From Gordonia namibiensis NBRC 108229 (GTDB lineage Bacteria > Actinomycetota > Actinomycetes > Mycobacteriales > Mycobacteriaceae): a stretch of 38,525 nt of DNA. Below, piece after piece: positions 20,239-29,500 of this stretch (positions are counted from its first letter, which is position 1; each line of letters begins with the position of its first letter). The translations under genes were made by a program, and so were the position numbers. The notes under the pieces were generated by a model. It was not told the DNA's origin, searched no databases, and was given only the letters and a program-made list of their open reading frames with translations. The stretch is taken from positions 1 to 38,525 of the forward strand of contig NZ_BAHE01000026.1 in NCBI RefSeq assembly GCF_000298235.1, read 5' to 3'.

Positions 20239-20267
20239 CCCCTCTGCGGTTGTGTCGACCGCAGGGG
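20239..20267 (+). terminator. Terminator of the esterase gene
   Basis: CTGCGGT pairs with ACCGCAG (loop TGTGTCG) and extends by CCC/GGG across a small bulge. It begins directly after the TGA. Confidence 0.65.
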
Positions 20268-20344
20268 CCGAGGGTCTCTTTCCTCAGGAGCCTTTCATCT
20301 GCACGGGGCTACGTTCGAGTTGTGGGCGCGGTTGAGGACGTTCG

Positions 20345-23300
20345 GTGACGACGACGCGACGAGCGTTGTGGGTGTCGCAGACGCTGCATCCGGACGTCTC
20401 CCATGTCGTCGCCTTCGGGCTCACGCTCGAGGGCCCACTGCGCGTTCAGCATTTGATCGACACCACGCGTGACGTCCTCGCCCACGTGGGCTGGCTCGAT
20501 GTACACATTCCGCCTGGGTACTCGCCGGTCGACGCAGTTCCAGGCCGTACGGGCGCGCTGGAACCGCTCCGCGCCGCTGCCTCGTCGGTCGACGCCATCG
20601 AGCAGGTCGATCTGTCTCGGTGCGATGATCCCGATACCGAAAGCGAGCGTCGGGCACAACAATTCATCGACGCCGCGGACGGCGCGGACCTGGCCCGGCC
20701 ATTGTTCCGCAGCGAACTGCACCTCCTGGGCGACAACCTGCACAGGTGGGTGGTCCGGGCTCACCACGTCCTGACCGATGGCGCAGGGCTTCTCCGCGTG
20801 ATGGGTCATGTGGCAGATGTGTACGGCGGCGGGGCAGTTCCCGGAGACCTCGCTGTCGCGTACGCCGACGAGTTGGCGTCCGATGAGACGAGGTATGCCG
20901 ACTCCCGACGTCGAGGAGTCGACGCGGAGTACTGGGATCGCGTCCTCGACGGTTATCAACCGTCATCGCTGTCGGGAACTGCCACCTCGATGACATCCGA
21001 GATCATCCGCGTGACAAGGCGTTCGGCGGGTTGTCGACCGGCCGGAGCCGACGAACTCGTCGCGGCACTGGCCGGTCTGTGTGCTCGACTGCTCGATTCT
21101 CCCGACGTCGGAATCGCGCTTCCCGTGGCTGCGCGCACCTCGGCAGTTCGACGCCGCGCCGTCCAGCCGCTCTCGAACGTCGTACCGCTCGATCTTCGAG
21201 GAATCGGCGACCTGACCGCCCCCGACGCGGTCGAAGCGGTGTCGTCGGCGATCATCGGTGCCCTCCGGCACCAGCTCTACCCTCGCGAGGACATGTTGCG
21301 CGACCGCGACGATGTCACCGCTTTCGGCGTGGTGGTCAATCTGTTGCCCGCCTTCTCTCCGCCGGTTGTCGACGGTCTGCACTGGTCTCTCGAGGTGATG
21401 CGCACCGGCCCGGTCGTCGATGTGGTCGTCACCATTCATCCGGCGGATGAGACCGGCGGTCGCGCCATCACCTGGGAGGCGCCCGCAGCCTCGTTCGACG
21501 AGGCAACGCTGTCGGCACTGGCATTGCGTTTCGACTCCTACCTCACCGCGTTGTTGCGCGAGATCGACCACGGTGTGCCGATTCCCGACGACGCGGTCTT
21601 CCTCGAGGGGGAGTGGGATCGCTTCCGGTACCGCAGCGGGCCTCCCGCTCCGTCGTACACCCCGACTGCGACGCTGTTCTCCGAGTACTGCGACGCCGAT
21701 CCGTCGGCTCCCGCCGTCATCTTCGACGGCGAGGTGTGGTCGCGATCCCAACTCGCCGAACGGGTCTACCGTGGGGCGCGGGTGCTCGCCGCTGCCGGCG
21801 TGGCCGGTGGTGACCCGGTGGTGGTGCACGCCGAACGGTCGCCGGAATCGGTCGTCGCGTTCTGGTCAGTGTTGATGGCCGGTGGGGTCTGGGTGCCGCT
21901 GGGTGGTGGTGCCATCCCCGAGGAAAGGGTGCGGTCGCTCGTCGCGCGCGTGGGCGCACGAGTCGGGTTGCGCGCCGACGGATCCGGTGTGGACGCCGCT
22001 GTGCGCTGGCTGTCGCCGGCTCCCGACGTCGGGGACCCAGGGTTCGTGGCTTCCGAAGCTGCTGAACACGATTGCCTACGCGGGCTCGATCGAGGACCCG
22101 ACGACGCGGCCTATGTTCTCTTCACCTCGGGCTCCACCGGAGAGCCGAAGGGCGTGGTCATGCCGCACCGTGGTATCCCCGCGCTGGTCGCGGACATCCG
22201 GACGTCATATGGGCTGTCACCTCGGTCGCGATTGCTGCACGCGGCATCGCCGACCTTCGACACCGCGATCGTGGAGATGTTGGCGGCGGTCGCCACCGGC
22301 GCGGCACTGGTGGTCGCCCCAGGATCGGTTCGCGGTGGTGACGAACTCGGTGACGTCGTTCGTCGGGAGCATGTCTCGCACATGATCGTCACGCCGTCGG
22401 TGCTCGAGACGGTACCGCTTGAGGTCGCCGACGGGCTCTCCCAGGTGATCGTCGGCGGGGAGACGCTCCCGCGGCATCTCGTCGAACGCTGGGCGGATCG
22501 GGTATCGATCCGGAATGCGTACGGGCCCACCGAAACCCGATGCAGTATCAACCTCTCCCGTCCGCTGCCGTCACGCGGGACCATCACGGTGGGGCCGCCG
22601 ATGGTCGGCGTCGTGGAAGCGGTTCTGGATCGGCGGGGTCGGCCGCAACCACCCGGGGCGCTGGGGGTGTTGCATTGTGCGGGGGTCGCACTGGCCGACG
22701 GGTACCTCGACGATCCCGGGTCGACGGCGCAGTCCTTCGTCGCGTGCACCATGTCCGACGACGCGCGGATGTACCGGACCGGGGATGTGGCCGCCTGGAC
22801 CAGCGACGGGGAGCTGAGGATTCTGGGTAGGCGTGACGGGCAGGTGAAACTACGCGGCGTGCGAATCGAACTCGGCGAGGTCGACGTCGCTCTGTCCGGC
22901 TGTGCCGGAGTCCGTAATTGCGTCACCACCTTGCGGGCGCTGCCCTCGGGGAAGCCGGGTCTCGTGTCCTTCGTCGTCGCGGACGATCCCGCGAATCCGC
23001 CCGAACCACATGTACTCCGACACGCGCTGGCGCAGCGCCTTCCGTCGTACACGGTTCCGGCGATCATCGTCATGATCGACGAGATCCCCCGCACCGCGAC
23101 GGGGAAGCTCGGCCTGGCGGCGCTGCGCGACCATCCGTTGCCGGTCTTCGAGTCGACGCGAGCGACGTCCGGGCCTGTCGAAGAACTGCTGATGCGGGTG
23201 ATCGGAGATGTCCTCGGCATCGAATCACCGGACCCGGTCCTCGGTTTCGTGGATCAGGGCGGTGATTCACTCGGAGTCGTGGAAGTTGCTCGACGCCTGG

Positions 23301-24637
23301 CGGCGCAGGGGCATCCGGAGATCGGCCCGAATGATGTACTCACCGCGCCCGATCTGGCGTCCCTCGTGGAGAGGATGACCGAGTCGTCGTCGGTTCCGAC
23401 GGATGTCGCGACGCCGTCGTCAACCCGGGACGGAGTCGGTGACCGGAGGCTGACCGCTGCTGAACGGACCGTCGTGCGGTTACCGGGTAACCCTCTCGCA
23501 CAGTTGATCTGCGTGGCGTGGGTCCCGGACGCAGATGCCCGTCCGCTCGCGACCCAGGTGGCGGCGCTTGTTGCCGCACTCCTCGATCGGCACCCGGCTC
23601 TGCGAGCCACCTTTCCGGACACCCCGTCGGGGCCGGTGTGCCGCACGTTGCCCGAGGTCGCGCTCGCATCGGTGGTCACTCGGATCTCGGTCACGGAGCA
23701 GCCGGACCGCGAGTGGTTGCGATCCGAGGCCAGACAGATGGCGGAAGTCCTCGATGTCCGGAACTCACCGCCACTGGCGGTGAGACTTCTCGTCGGGCCG
23801 GGCGATTCGTTGTTCGGCGCGGTGGCCGTGTTGCATCACATCGCGATAGATGGACAGTCGCTGGCTGTGCTCGCACGAGACGCCGAGATGCTGCTGAACG
23901 GAGAGCAACTGCCCGCCGGCCCCCTTTCTCGGCGCGACCCGGATGTAGCCAACGGACCGGATGCGCTCGAGCGACGCCGATTCTGGAAACAACTTCTCAC
24001 CCAGTACGACTCGATCTTCGAGTTCGATGGCATCGATCCGGGGGAGTGCCGGATCGATGTCGCCCTGCGTCGACGCGAAGTGATTGACTCAACCACCTAC
24101 CGCCGCTTCCGGGCTCGGGCTTCGGCCGAACACATGACGCCGTTCGAGGCGTTCGGGCACGTGGTTGCCATCGCTCTGCGCGGGTCCTCCGGAAAGGAGG
24201 GTGTCATGGCTGCCACCGCCGTGTCGACTCGATCACCGGGCTCAGAAGGCGTCGTCGCAAACCATGTGCTCGCTGTCGTCACACCCCTGGTAGACCACAA
24301 CCCAGAGGATTCGGTCACCCTGCGCCGCAGATGTATTCGTGAGGCGTCGCAACCTCTGGAAGAGGTCCTGGAACTCGCGGGTCGAGCGGCCGATGGTGAC
24401 CACCTGTTCCCGGTTCCGGTCCTGCTCGGATGGTCACCCGTCGTCGAGCCGCCGTCCTCCGGTGGAGCCCTGTACGCGTTCCCGCCCCGCTTGACGCGGT
24501 GGCTGTTGCAGATCGAAGGGTGTCCCAGGCCGGATGGTGCACTCGTGATCCGGGTCGTCGGCGCCGAGCAGGCGTTGGGCCGGGAGCGAACCGAACGAGT
24601 CCTGGCGGAAGTGGTGAGCTCCCTACGGCAGTGGTGA
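20345..24637 (+). CDS. Nonribosomal peptide synthetase, C-A-PCP-C
   Basis: Single-module NRPS of 1430 residues. Condensation domain 1 (about 1-410) has HHVLTDG at 140-146. The adenylation domain (about 435-925) has FTSGSTGEPKG (593-603), NAYGPTE (724-730), YRTGD (810-814), GRRDGQVKLRG (828-838) and the terminal Lys921 (TATGK). The carrier domain has QGGDSL with phosphopantetheine Ser975. A second condensation domain (about 1040-1430) has HHIAIDG at 1164-1170. Asp639 (TFDTAI) fits an alpha-amino acid substrate. A by-eye specificity code is D-T-V-I-I-G-A-C-S (residues 639, 640, 643, 681, 702, 704, 725, 733, 734), which I cannot assign. No thioesterase, reductase, epimerase or MbtH is present here, and no neighbour looks like a tailoring enzyme. 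The GTG start at 20345 follows the esterase terminator. The product is unknown. Confidence 0.93.
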   Translation: MTTTRRALWVSQTLHPDVSHVVAFGLTLEGPLRVQHLIDTTRDVLAHVGWLDVHIPPGYSPVDAVPGRTGALEPLRAAASSVDAIEQVDLSRCDDPDTESERRAQQFIDAADGADLARPLFRSELHLLGDNLHRWVVRAHHVLTDGAGLLRVMGHVADVYGGGAVPGDLAVAYADELASDETRYADSRRRGVDAEYWDRVLDGYQPSSLSGTATSMTSEIIRVTRRSAGCRPAGADELVAALAGLCARLLDSPDVGIALPVAARTSAVRRRAVQPLSNVVPLDLRGIGDLTAPDAVEAVSSAIIGALRHQLYPREDMLRDRDDVTAFGVVVNLLPAFSPPVVDGLHWSLEVMRTGPVVDVVVTIHPADETGGRAITWEAPAASFDEATLSALALRFDSYLTALLREIDHGVPIPDDAVFLEGEWDRFRYRSGPPAPSYTPTATLFSEYCDADPSAPAVIFDGEVWSRSQLAERVYRGARVLAAAGVAGGDPVVVHAERSPESVVAFWSVLMAGGVWVPLGGGAIPEERVRSLVARVGARVGLRADGSGVDAAVRWLSPAPDVGDPGFVASEAAEHDCLRGLDRGPDDAAYVLFTSGSTGEPKGVVMPHRGIPALVADIRTSYGLSPRSRLLHAASPTFDTAIVEMLAAVATGAALVVAPGSVRGGDELGDVVRREHVSHMIVTPSVLETVPLEVADGLSQVIVGGETLPRHLVERWADRVSIRNAYGPTETRCSINLSRPLPSRGTITVGPPMVGVVEAVLDRRGRPQPPGALGVLHCAGVALADGYLDDPGSTAQSFVACTMSDDARMYRTGDVAAWTSDGELRILGRRDGQVKLRGVRIELGEVDVALSGCAGVRNCVTTLRALPSGKPGLVSFVVADDPANPPEPHVLRHALAQRLPSYTVPAIIVMIDEIPRTATGKLGLAALRDHPLPVFESTRATSGPVEELLMRVIGDVLGIESPDPVLGFVDQGGDSLGVVEVARRLAAQGHPEIGPNDVLTAPDLASLVERMTESSSVPTDVATPSSTRDGVGDRRLTAAERTVVRLPGNPLAQLICVAWVPDADARPLATQVAALVAALLDRHPALRATFPDTPSGPVCRTLPEVALASVVTRISVTEQPDREWLRSEARQMAEVLDVRNSPPLAVRLLVGPGDSLFGAVAVLHHIAIDGQSLAVLARDAEMLLNGEQLPAGPLSRRDPDVANGPDALERRRFWKQLLTQYDSIFEFDGIDPGECRIDVALRRREVIDSTTYRRFRARASAEHMTPFEAFGHVVAIALRGSSGKEGVMAATAVSTRSPGSEGVVANHVLAVVTPLVDHNPEDSVTLRRRCIREASQPLEEVLELAGRAADGDHLFPVPVLLGWSPVVEPPSSGGALYAFPPRLTRWLLQIEGCPRPDGALVIRVVGAEQALGRERTERVLAEVVSSLRQW

Positions 24638-24665
24638 GTTGATCGACGCCGGCCGAAAAATGCTC

Positions 24666-25562
24666 TCAGAGAGGGTGATACCGTCCGTCGTCGGAGTGTG
24701 CGACCTGCCCTTGGCGGATGAGACGTTCGAGATGAAGTCCGGCCGTACGACGCTCGACCGCGTTGACGAACGGCAGCTGCACATGCGGCCGGTACACGAG
24801 ACGGTGCTCGACGATCTCGTCGAGTCGTCGTGGCCGATCCAGGAACTCCAGCAGACGTTCCTCACGACGGTGGATCACACCTTCGTATGCGTTCAGACGT
24901 TCGCGGAAGTCCTTGGCACCCTCCACGACTCCCTTCTGATGGAAGGTCCCGTACCAACGGGCGTCGACCTCGCGCACCCGTGCGATGGAGGCCAGGTAGT
25001 CGTCGACGCTGCTGCCGACGTCGCCGTACATGGGGCCGAACGATGTGAGATCGATATCGGCGATGTAGAAGAAGCCGGTCGGCTCGACGAGGACGCCGCA
25101 GTGTCCGCGGGTGTGCCCGGGAAGGTGGATGACGGTCGCGGTGATGTCCCCGAGGTCGAAGACGTGCCCGTCGCCGACGCCCTCGGCATCGGGGAAGCCG
25201 GGCGTGAGCGCGAAGGTGTCGCCGATCTGGGCGTCGACCGCGGCGCGCTCCTCCGGTGTGAGCCCGTAACCGTCGAGCAGCACCTGCAGTGAGCGCACCC
25301 CGCCGACCTCGTCGTGATGAGCGAACTTGGCGGTGTCGAAGTGGCGCAGTCCGGCGATGTGGTCCTCGTGTGCGTGGCTGATCATGACGGCATCCGCGCC
25401 GACCGGGTCGTGGTCGACGTCGAGGGAGGGGTCGAGGACCAGCGTCGCCTCGGAGCCGTGCGCGATCACGGTGTTGCCGCGCGGGAAGGCCCCGCCGCCG
25501 GCGGGCTCCAGCACCGTGACTTCGTCGAAGCGGGTTTCGGTGAAGCTCGGCGCGGTGGTCAC
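24666..25562 (-). CDS. Metallo-beta-lactamase-fold hydrolase
   Basis: Cytoplasmic MBL-fold enzyme of 298 residues. The zinc motif is His63-x-His65-x-Asp67-His68 in VMISHAHEDHIAG. The next expected ligands are His in HLPGHTRGHCGVL (about 146-158) and Asp in IADIDLTSFG. The C-terminal part carries LNAYEGVIHRREERLLEFL, a winged-helix-like extension found in glyoxalase-II-like and LACTB2-like proteins. Hydrolysis of a thioester or other ester is plausible, but the substrate is not assigned. The start is a GTG at 25562. It converges on the NRPS with a 28-nt gap and lies 32 nt after the DUF6328 gene, so the two may be co-transcribed. Confidence 0.85.
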   Translation of the reverse strand: MTTAPSFTETRFDEVTVLEPAGGGAFPRGNTVIAHGSEATLVLDPSLDVDHDPVGADAVMISHAHEDHIAGLRHFDTAKFAHHDEVGGVRSLQVLLDGYGLTPEERAAVDAQIGDTFALTPGFPDAEGVGDGHVFDLGDITATVIHLPGHTRGHCGVLVEPTGFFYIADIDLTSFGPMYGDVGSSVDDYLASIARVREVDARWYGTFHQKGVVEGAKDFRERLNAYEGVIHRREERLLEFLDRPRRLDEIVEHRLVYRPHVQLPFVNAVERRTAGLHLERLIRQGQVAHSDDGRYHPL

Positions 25563-25594
25563 CTCGTCTGCCTACCTGCGTGGTGCCTGGACTG

Positions 25595-26137
25595 TCAACG
25601 GCGGTCGTCGCCGGGAGCGGGGGTCGTCGCCCGGGCGGTCAGCGGCAGGACGATCCAGGCCAGGGAGAACAGGACGAACGTGCAGAGGCCGGCGATGACC
25701 GAGGGCACGGGCCCTGCGGTGGCTCCGAACACAACGGTGATCGCACCCGACAGTGCCAGACCGAGCAGGGCGAGACCGGCAAAGGCCAGACGGTGCGCGC
25801 GGTTGACCAGCAGTCCGAGTTGGTGCCGGCGGAACAGCGCGCGGTGAAGAGCGACCGGCGCGGCGAGGAGTATGGCTGCCCCGACGGCGAACGAAACGGT
25901 GACCAGATAGACGACGCGAAGCGCACCACCCAAGTCCTCGAAGCCGTCCTGAAACGGCAACGTCAGGAGAAACCCGGTCAGGATCTGCACTCCGGTCTGC
26001 ACCACGCGCAACTCCTGGAGCAGGGAATTCCAGTTGCGGTCGAGGCGCTGTGTCTCGGTCTCGTCGCGTTCCGCCCGGTTCCAGTCGGCATCGCCCGATC
26101 GCCGTTCGGGAGATTCGCTGTCTGGTGCGTCGGCCAC
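25595..26137 (-). CDS. DUF6328 membrane protein
   Basis: Membrane protein of 180 residues. A hydrophilic acidic head (about 1-38) is followed by RNWNSLLQELRVVQTGVQIL, the characteristic opening of the DUF6328 family, and four hydrophobic segments (about 50-62, 74-95, 117-138 and 145-166). The C-terminus is short and charged. No function is known for the family, and nothing catalytic is visible. It is read in the same direction as the MBL hydrolase 32 nt downstream. Confidence 0.78.
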   Translation of the reverse strand: MADAPDSESPERRSGDADWNRAERDETETQRLDRNWNSLLQELRVVQTGVQILTGFLLTLPFQDGFEDLGGALRVVYLVTVSFAVGAAILLAAPVALHRALFRRHQLGLLVNRAHRLAFAGLALLGLALSGAITVVFGATAGPVPSVIAGLCTFVLFSLAWIVLPLTARATTPAPGDDRR

Positions 26138-26246
26138 CCTCTCATCGTGGCACCAGGTGGGTCCGATATCCGGATTGGCCGCGTTGCAGTGCGGTCACCG
26201 GTGAAAGCCCCTGGCGAATGTCTGCGAGCCGGAGGACCATCGGTCC

Positions 26247-27020
26247 ATGGCCACGTCACTGGATGAAGTCACGGAGTCCCAGATGGGTCTGCTTCGATGG
26301 ACGGACATGCGTCGTCGTGTCCGCGCATTCGTCGACGGTCGGGTGGTCGTCGATTCGACTGCGCCGATCCAGGTCTGGGAACCGTACCGGGTGGTCGGCT
26401 GTTATGCGGTGCCGTCCGCCGACGTCATCGGACCGCTCGAACACCACACACCGACGGTGCCGCCCGCACAGCACCCGCCGATCCTCACCCCGGCCCATCC
26501 GTTTGCGCTGCACACCGCTCCGGGTGCGGCGTACGACATCGTGGCCGACGGGCGGACCCTCGCCGGGGCCGGCTTCCGGGTCGACGACCCCGATCTCGCG
26601 GACTACGTGCTGCTCGACTGGGATGCCTTCGACGAATGGCGCGAAGAGGAGCAGACCGTGATGGGACACGCGCACGACCCGTACCAACGCATCGACTGCC
26701 TGCCCACCAGCAGACACGTCGTCGTGCGAATCGGTGACACCGTGCTGGCCGAGAGCCGACACCCGACGCTGCTCCTCGAGACCCACCTGCCGGTTCGGCA
26801 CTACCTCCCACGCGAGGACGTTCGGATGGACGTCCTCCAGCGGTCCGACACCGTCACCGTGTGTGCCTACAAGGGTCAGGCGACGTACTGGTCGGCAATC
26901 GTCGGCGACGAGGTGATCCCCGACGTCGCGTGGACCTACACCGATCCGCTGCACGACGCGGAGCCCGTGCGGGACCTCATCTGCTTCTACGACGAGCGCG
27001 TCGACCTGGAGGTCCGCTGA
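26247..27020 (+). CDS. DUF427 protein with two domain copies
   Basis: Protein of 257 residues with two related halves. The N-terminal copy (about 20-100) has VRAFVDGRVVVDSTAPIQVW. The C-terminal copy (about 152-250) has VRIGDTVLAES, RHYLPREDV and YKGQATYWSA, the classical DUF427 pattern. DUF427 is a small beta-rich fold of unknown role, common in actinobacteria and fungi. GGAGG precedes the ATG by about 13 nt. It is convergent with the DsbA-like gene, and the two stop codons abut (TGA then TCA at 27018-27023). Confidence 0.85.
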   Translation: MATSLDEVTESQMGLLRWTDMRRRVRAFVDGRVVVDSTAPIQVWEPYRVVGCYAVPSADVIGPLEHHTPTVPPAQHPPILTPAHPFALHTAPGAAYDIVADGRTLAGAGFRVDDPDLADYVLLDWDAFDEWREEEQTVMGHAHDPYQRIDCLPTSRHVVVRIGDTVLAESRHPTLLLETHLPVRHYLPREDVRMDVLQRSDTVTVCAYKGQATYWSAIVGDEVIPDVAWTYTDPLHDAEPVRDLICFYDERVDLEVR

Positions 27021-27620
27021 TCACGAGAATGTCGGGGGGGTAGCGGGGCGCTTCAGCTGGGCGAAGGTCGAGGTGCCCGCGAGGGTGACGAGCGCGGAGT
27101 AGAGCGCGTCGGCCTCGTCTCCGGCCGGGAGGTCGGCGAGTACGGGACCGAAGAAAAAGGTGCCGTCGATGCCGAGGATGGGACTGCCGCCGTCCTCACC
27201 GAGTGCATCCTGACCACGCTGGTGGGATTCGCGCACCGCGTCGTCGAACGATGCGTCGTCCATGGCGTCGGCCAGCTCGGCGGGGAGACCGGCCGCGGTC
27301 AGCACCTCGGCGACGACGGTGGGTGTCATCTCGTCGCCGGCATGGTGGATTCGCTCGCCGAGTGCTGTGTAGAGCGGGTCGATCGCGTCCGCACCGGCTT
27401 TCGCGGTCGCAGCTGCGACGACGCGACCCAGCCGGCGGGCGGTCTCGAGTTGGCGGCGCTGTTCGTCGGACTCGGGCTCCTCGTTCTCGTTGAGGATCGC
27501 GAGGCTCATGAGATGCCAGTCGACCTCGGCGTCGTGTGCGGCCGCGCGGTCATGGAGCCATCGCGACGCGGCCCAAGCGAACGGACACACCGGATCGAAG
27601 TAGAAGTCGAAGTGGGTCAT
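27021..27620 (-). CDS. DsbA-family thioredoxin-fold protein, monocysteine (Rv2466c-like)
   Basis: Thioredoxin-fold protein of 199 residues, close in size to Rv2466c. It opens FDFYFDPVCPFAWAASRW with Cys12 and Ala15 where Rv2466c has CPWC, so one active-site Cys is missing, exactly as in the paralogue at 6051-6782. It also shares SLAILNENEE, IDPLYTALGERIHH, GSPILGIDG (cis-Pro loop) and FFFGPVLADLP with the Rv2466c family. A mycothiol-linked reductase or isomerase role is inferred from the family. The ATG at 27620 matches the family start. The gene lies 43 nt downstream of the P450 and could be co-transcribed with it. Confidence 0.85.
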   Translation of the reverse strand: MTHFDFYFDPVCPFAWAASRWLHDRAAAHDAEVDWHLMSLAILNENEEPESDEQRRQLETARRLGRVVAAATAKAGADAIDPLYTALGERIHHAGDEMTPTVVAEVLTAAGLPAELADAMDDASFDDAVRESHQRGQDALGEDGGSPILGIDGTFFFGPVLADLPAGDEADALYSALVTLAGTSTFAQLKRPATPPTFS

Positions 27621-27663
27621 GGAAGTCGATGTACCCAGTTCGGTCGGCTTCGATGCGTGCGTC

Positions 27664-28914
27664 TCAGCGCAGCGAGTAGCGGATCGGCAGGTGCTTGAGT
27701 CCGCCGACGAACACGGTTGCGGCCAACTCGGGTTCGCCGGCGAACTCGATTGAGCCCAGACGCGGGATCAGCTCGCTGAACAGGCTTCTCATCTCCATCC
27801 GGGCCAGTGCTGCGCCGAGGCAGAAATGCACGCCGTAACCGAAGGCGAGGTGCTTGTTGGGGAAGCGCCCGACGTCGAAGGTGAACGGGTCGTCGAAAAT
27901 CTCTTCGTCACGGTTCCCGGAAGTGTAAGCGAGATAGACGGATTCACCCGCGGCGATGGGCACGCCACGTACCGTCGTGTCCGCGGCGGCGGTGCGCATG
28001 AACTCCTTGACCGGTGTGGTCCAGCGGATCATCTCCTCGACAGCGGTCCCGATGAGGTCGGGCTCGTGGCGGAGGCGGTCGAGTTCACCCGGGTTCTCGA
28101 TGAGTGCGCGCAAACCGCCGGAGATCGCGTCTTTGGTGGTGTCGTGGCCGGCGCTGGCGACGATCACGTAATAGGACGCGGTGTCGACGTCGGAGAGGGG
28201 TTCACCGTCGATGCGGCCGTTGGCGATTGCCGACGCGAGGTCGCCGGTGGGGTTCGCTCGGCGCGAGGCGGTGAGCTTGCTGAAGTAGTCGAAGAAGTCG
28301 AGCAGCGTTGCCATCCGCTCCTCGACGGTGGTGCCGCGCTGGTACTCCTTGTCGTCGGCGCCGAACATCTCCTGGGTGAGTTGGTGCATACGGGGGAAGT
28401 CTTCTTCGGGGAGCCCGAGCAGCGACATGATGACGTACAGCGGGAAGTGGACGGCGATGTCCTCGACGAAGTCGCATTCGGGGCCGATCTCGGCCATCTT
28501 GTCGACATAGCGCTTGGCGAGTGCATCGACCTGGATCTGCAGATCGCGCAACGCTTTTGGCCGGAACCAGTCCTGCCCGATCGTCCGCACCTTCTTGTGG
28601 TGGGGATCGTCCATATGGATCAGCGTCCGCAGACCGGCGCCGGAGTCGAGCTGCGACTTGGCGAAGTCGTCGGCCACGGCGGTCACCAGCACGGGTCGCG
28701 GCTCGCTGAGCCACAGGTTGTGATCGCGCTCGATGTCCATGATGTCGGCGTGCTTGGTGATCGCGTAGAACGGGCGGTACGGCGCCTTGTCGACGTATGC
28801 GACCGGGTTGTGCGCCCGGAGGTGAGCCATGGCCGCGTGCAGTCGCGGCTCGTCGGCGTACGCCGTCGGGTCGGCGAATACGTTGGCGGCCTCGTCGGTC
28901 ATGCTCGTGCTCAC
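27664..28914 (-). CDS. Cytochrome P450
   Basis: Soluble bacterial P450 of 416 residues. The I-helix oxygen-activation motif AGHDTT (about 255-260), the ExxR pair Glu294/Arg297 and the haem-ligand loop FGYGVHFCLGAAL with Cys365 are all present. HMDDPHHKKVR in the C-helix region is typical of actinobacterial sterol- or terpene-type P450s, but the family and substrate are not determined. The start is taken as a GTG at 28914, which has GGAAGGA about 8 nt upstream; an ATG at 28902 is the alternative. No ferredoxin or ferredoxin reductase gene adjoins it, so electrons must come from elsewhere. A TATATC at 28961-28966 (minus) may be its -10. It diverges from the DUF2784 gene. Confidence 0.93.
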   Translation of the reverse strand: MSTSMTDEAANVFADPTAYADEPRLHAAMAHLRAHNPVAYVDKAPYRPFYAITKHADIMDIERDHNLWLSEPRPVLVTAVADDFAKSQLDSGAGLRTLIHMDDPHHKKVRTIGQDWFRPKALRDLQIQVDALAKRYVDKMAEIGPECDFVEDIAVHFPLYVIMSLLGLPEEDFPRMHQLTQEMFGADDKEYQRGTTVEERMATLLDFFDYFSKLTASRRANPTGDLASAIANGRIDGEPLSDVDTASYYVIVASAGHDTTKDAISGGLRALIENPGELDRLRHEPDLIGTAVEEMIRWTTPVKEFMRTAAADTTVRGVPIAAGESVYLAYTSGNRDEEIFDDPFTFDVGRFPNKHLAFGYGVHFCLGAALARMEMRSLFSELIPRLGSIEFAGEPELAATVFVGGLKHLPIRYSLR

Positions 28915-29006
28915 CGATGGCGTCCTTCCGTCGAGCGGATGCTTCTCGCTTCGAGTGTCCGATATAGGTGTGTGCCGGATCCGCAGAATGACGAACCCGC
29001 CCCATT

Positions 29007-29012
29007 TACGCT
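29007..29012 (+). promoter_or_regulatory. Possible leaderless -10 of the DUF2784 gene
   Basis: TACGCT fits the TAnnnT -10 pattern and ends 6 nt before the ATG, the spacing of a leaderless actinobacterial transcript. No ribosome-binding site precedes the gene, which agrees. Confidence 0.4.
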
Positions 29013-29018
29013 GGATAC

Positions 29019-29405
29019 ATGCCATATCGGGTCCTGGCCGACGGCATAGCGGTCCTGCACATGATGTTCCTGCTCTACGTGATGTTCGGCGGGTTCATCG
29101 CCTGGCGGTGGCCGCGCACAGTCCTGCTGCACCTCGTCGCCGTCGCGTGGGGGATCGCGTCGGTGGGCCTTGGCCTGGGTTGCCCGTTGACCGACGCCGA
29201 GAACTGGGCGCGGCACCAGGCGGGCGAGAAAGGATTGCCGCCCACCGGATTCATCGACAACTACCTGACCGGGGTGATCTATCCGGAATCAGCGCTCGGG
29301 TTGGTGCGCGGGTTGGTCGCTGCGCTGGTCGTCGTGTCGTGGGTGGGGTTGTGGTGGCGGGTACGCACCGGCTCGCACCGACGCAGAGTCGCGAGTTCCG
29401 GGTAG
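29019..29405 (+). CDS. DUF2784 membrane protein
   Basis: Small membrane protein of 128 residues with about three or four hydrophobic segments (9-30, 35-55 and 91-113). The sequence LADGIAVLHMMFLLYVMFGG at the start and CPLTDAENWARHQAGEKG in the middle are the hallmarks of the DUF2784 family, whose function is unknown. It lies divergently from the P450, with a 104-nt shared intergenic region, and is followed by the inverted-repeat element at 29501-29597. No ribosome-binding site is seen. Confidence 0.82.
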   Translation: MPYRVLADGIAVLHMMFLLYVMFGGFIAWRWPRTVLLHLVAVAWGIASVGLGLGCPLTDAENWARHQAGEKGLPPTGFIDNYLTGVIYPESALGLVRGLVAALVVVSWVGLWWRVRTGSHRRRVASSG

Positions 29406-29500
29406 AGGTGCCGTCTGCGGCTTGCGCGCGTGGGGGTTGGGCCGAGGTGGGAGCGGTCCCGAAGCTTGCGCGCAGCGGTGGGCCCAGACGTCGCGGCTGA

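Noticed and set aside
20345..24637. The NRPS as a siderophore synthetase
   Set aside because: No hydroxylase, salicylate or DHB genes, transporter, MbtH or iron-box-like promoter lies nearby, and there is only one adenylation domain.
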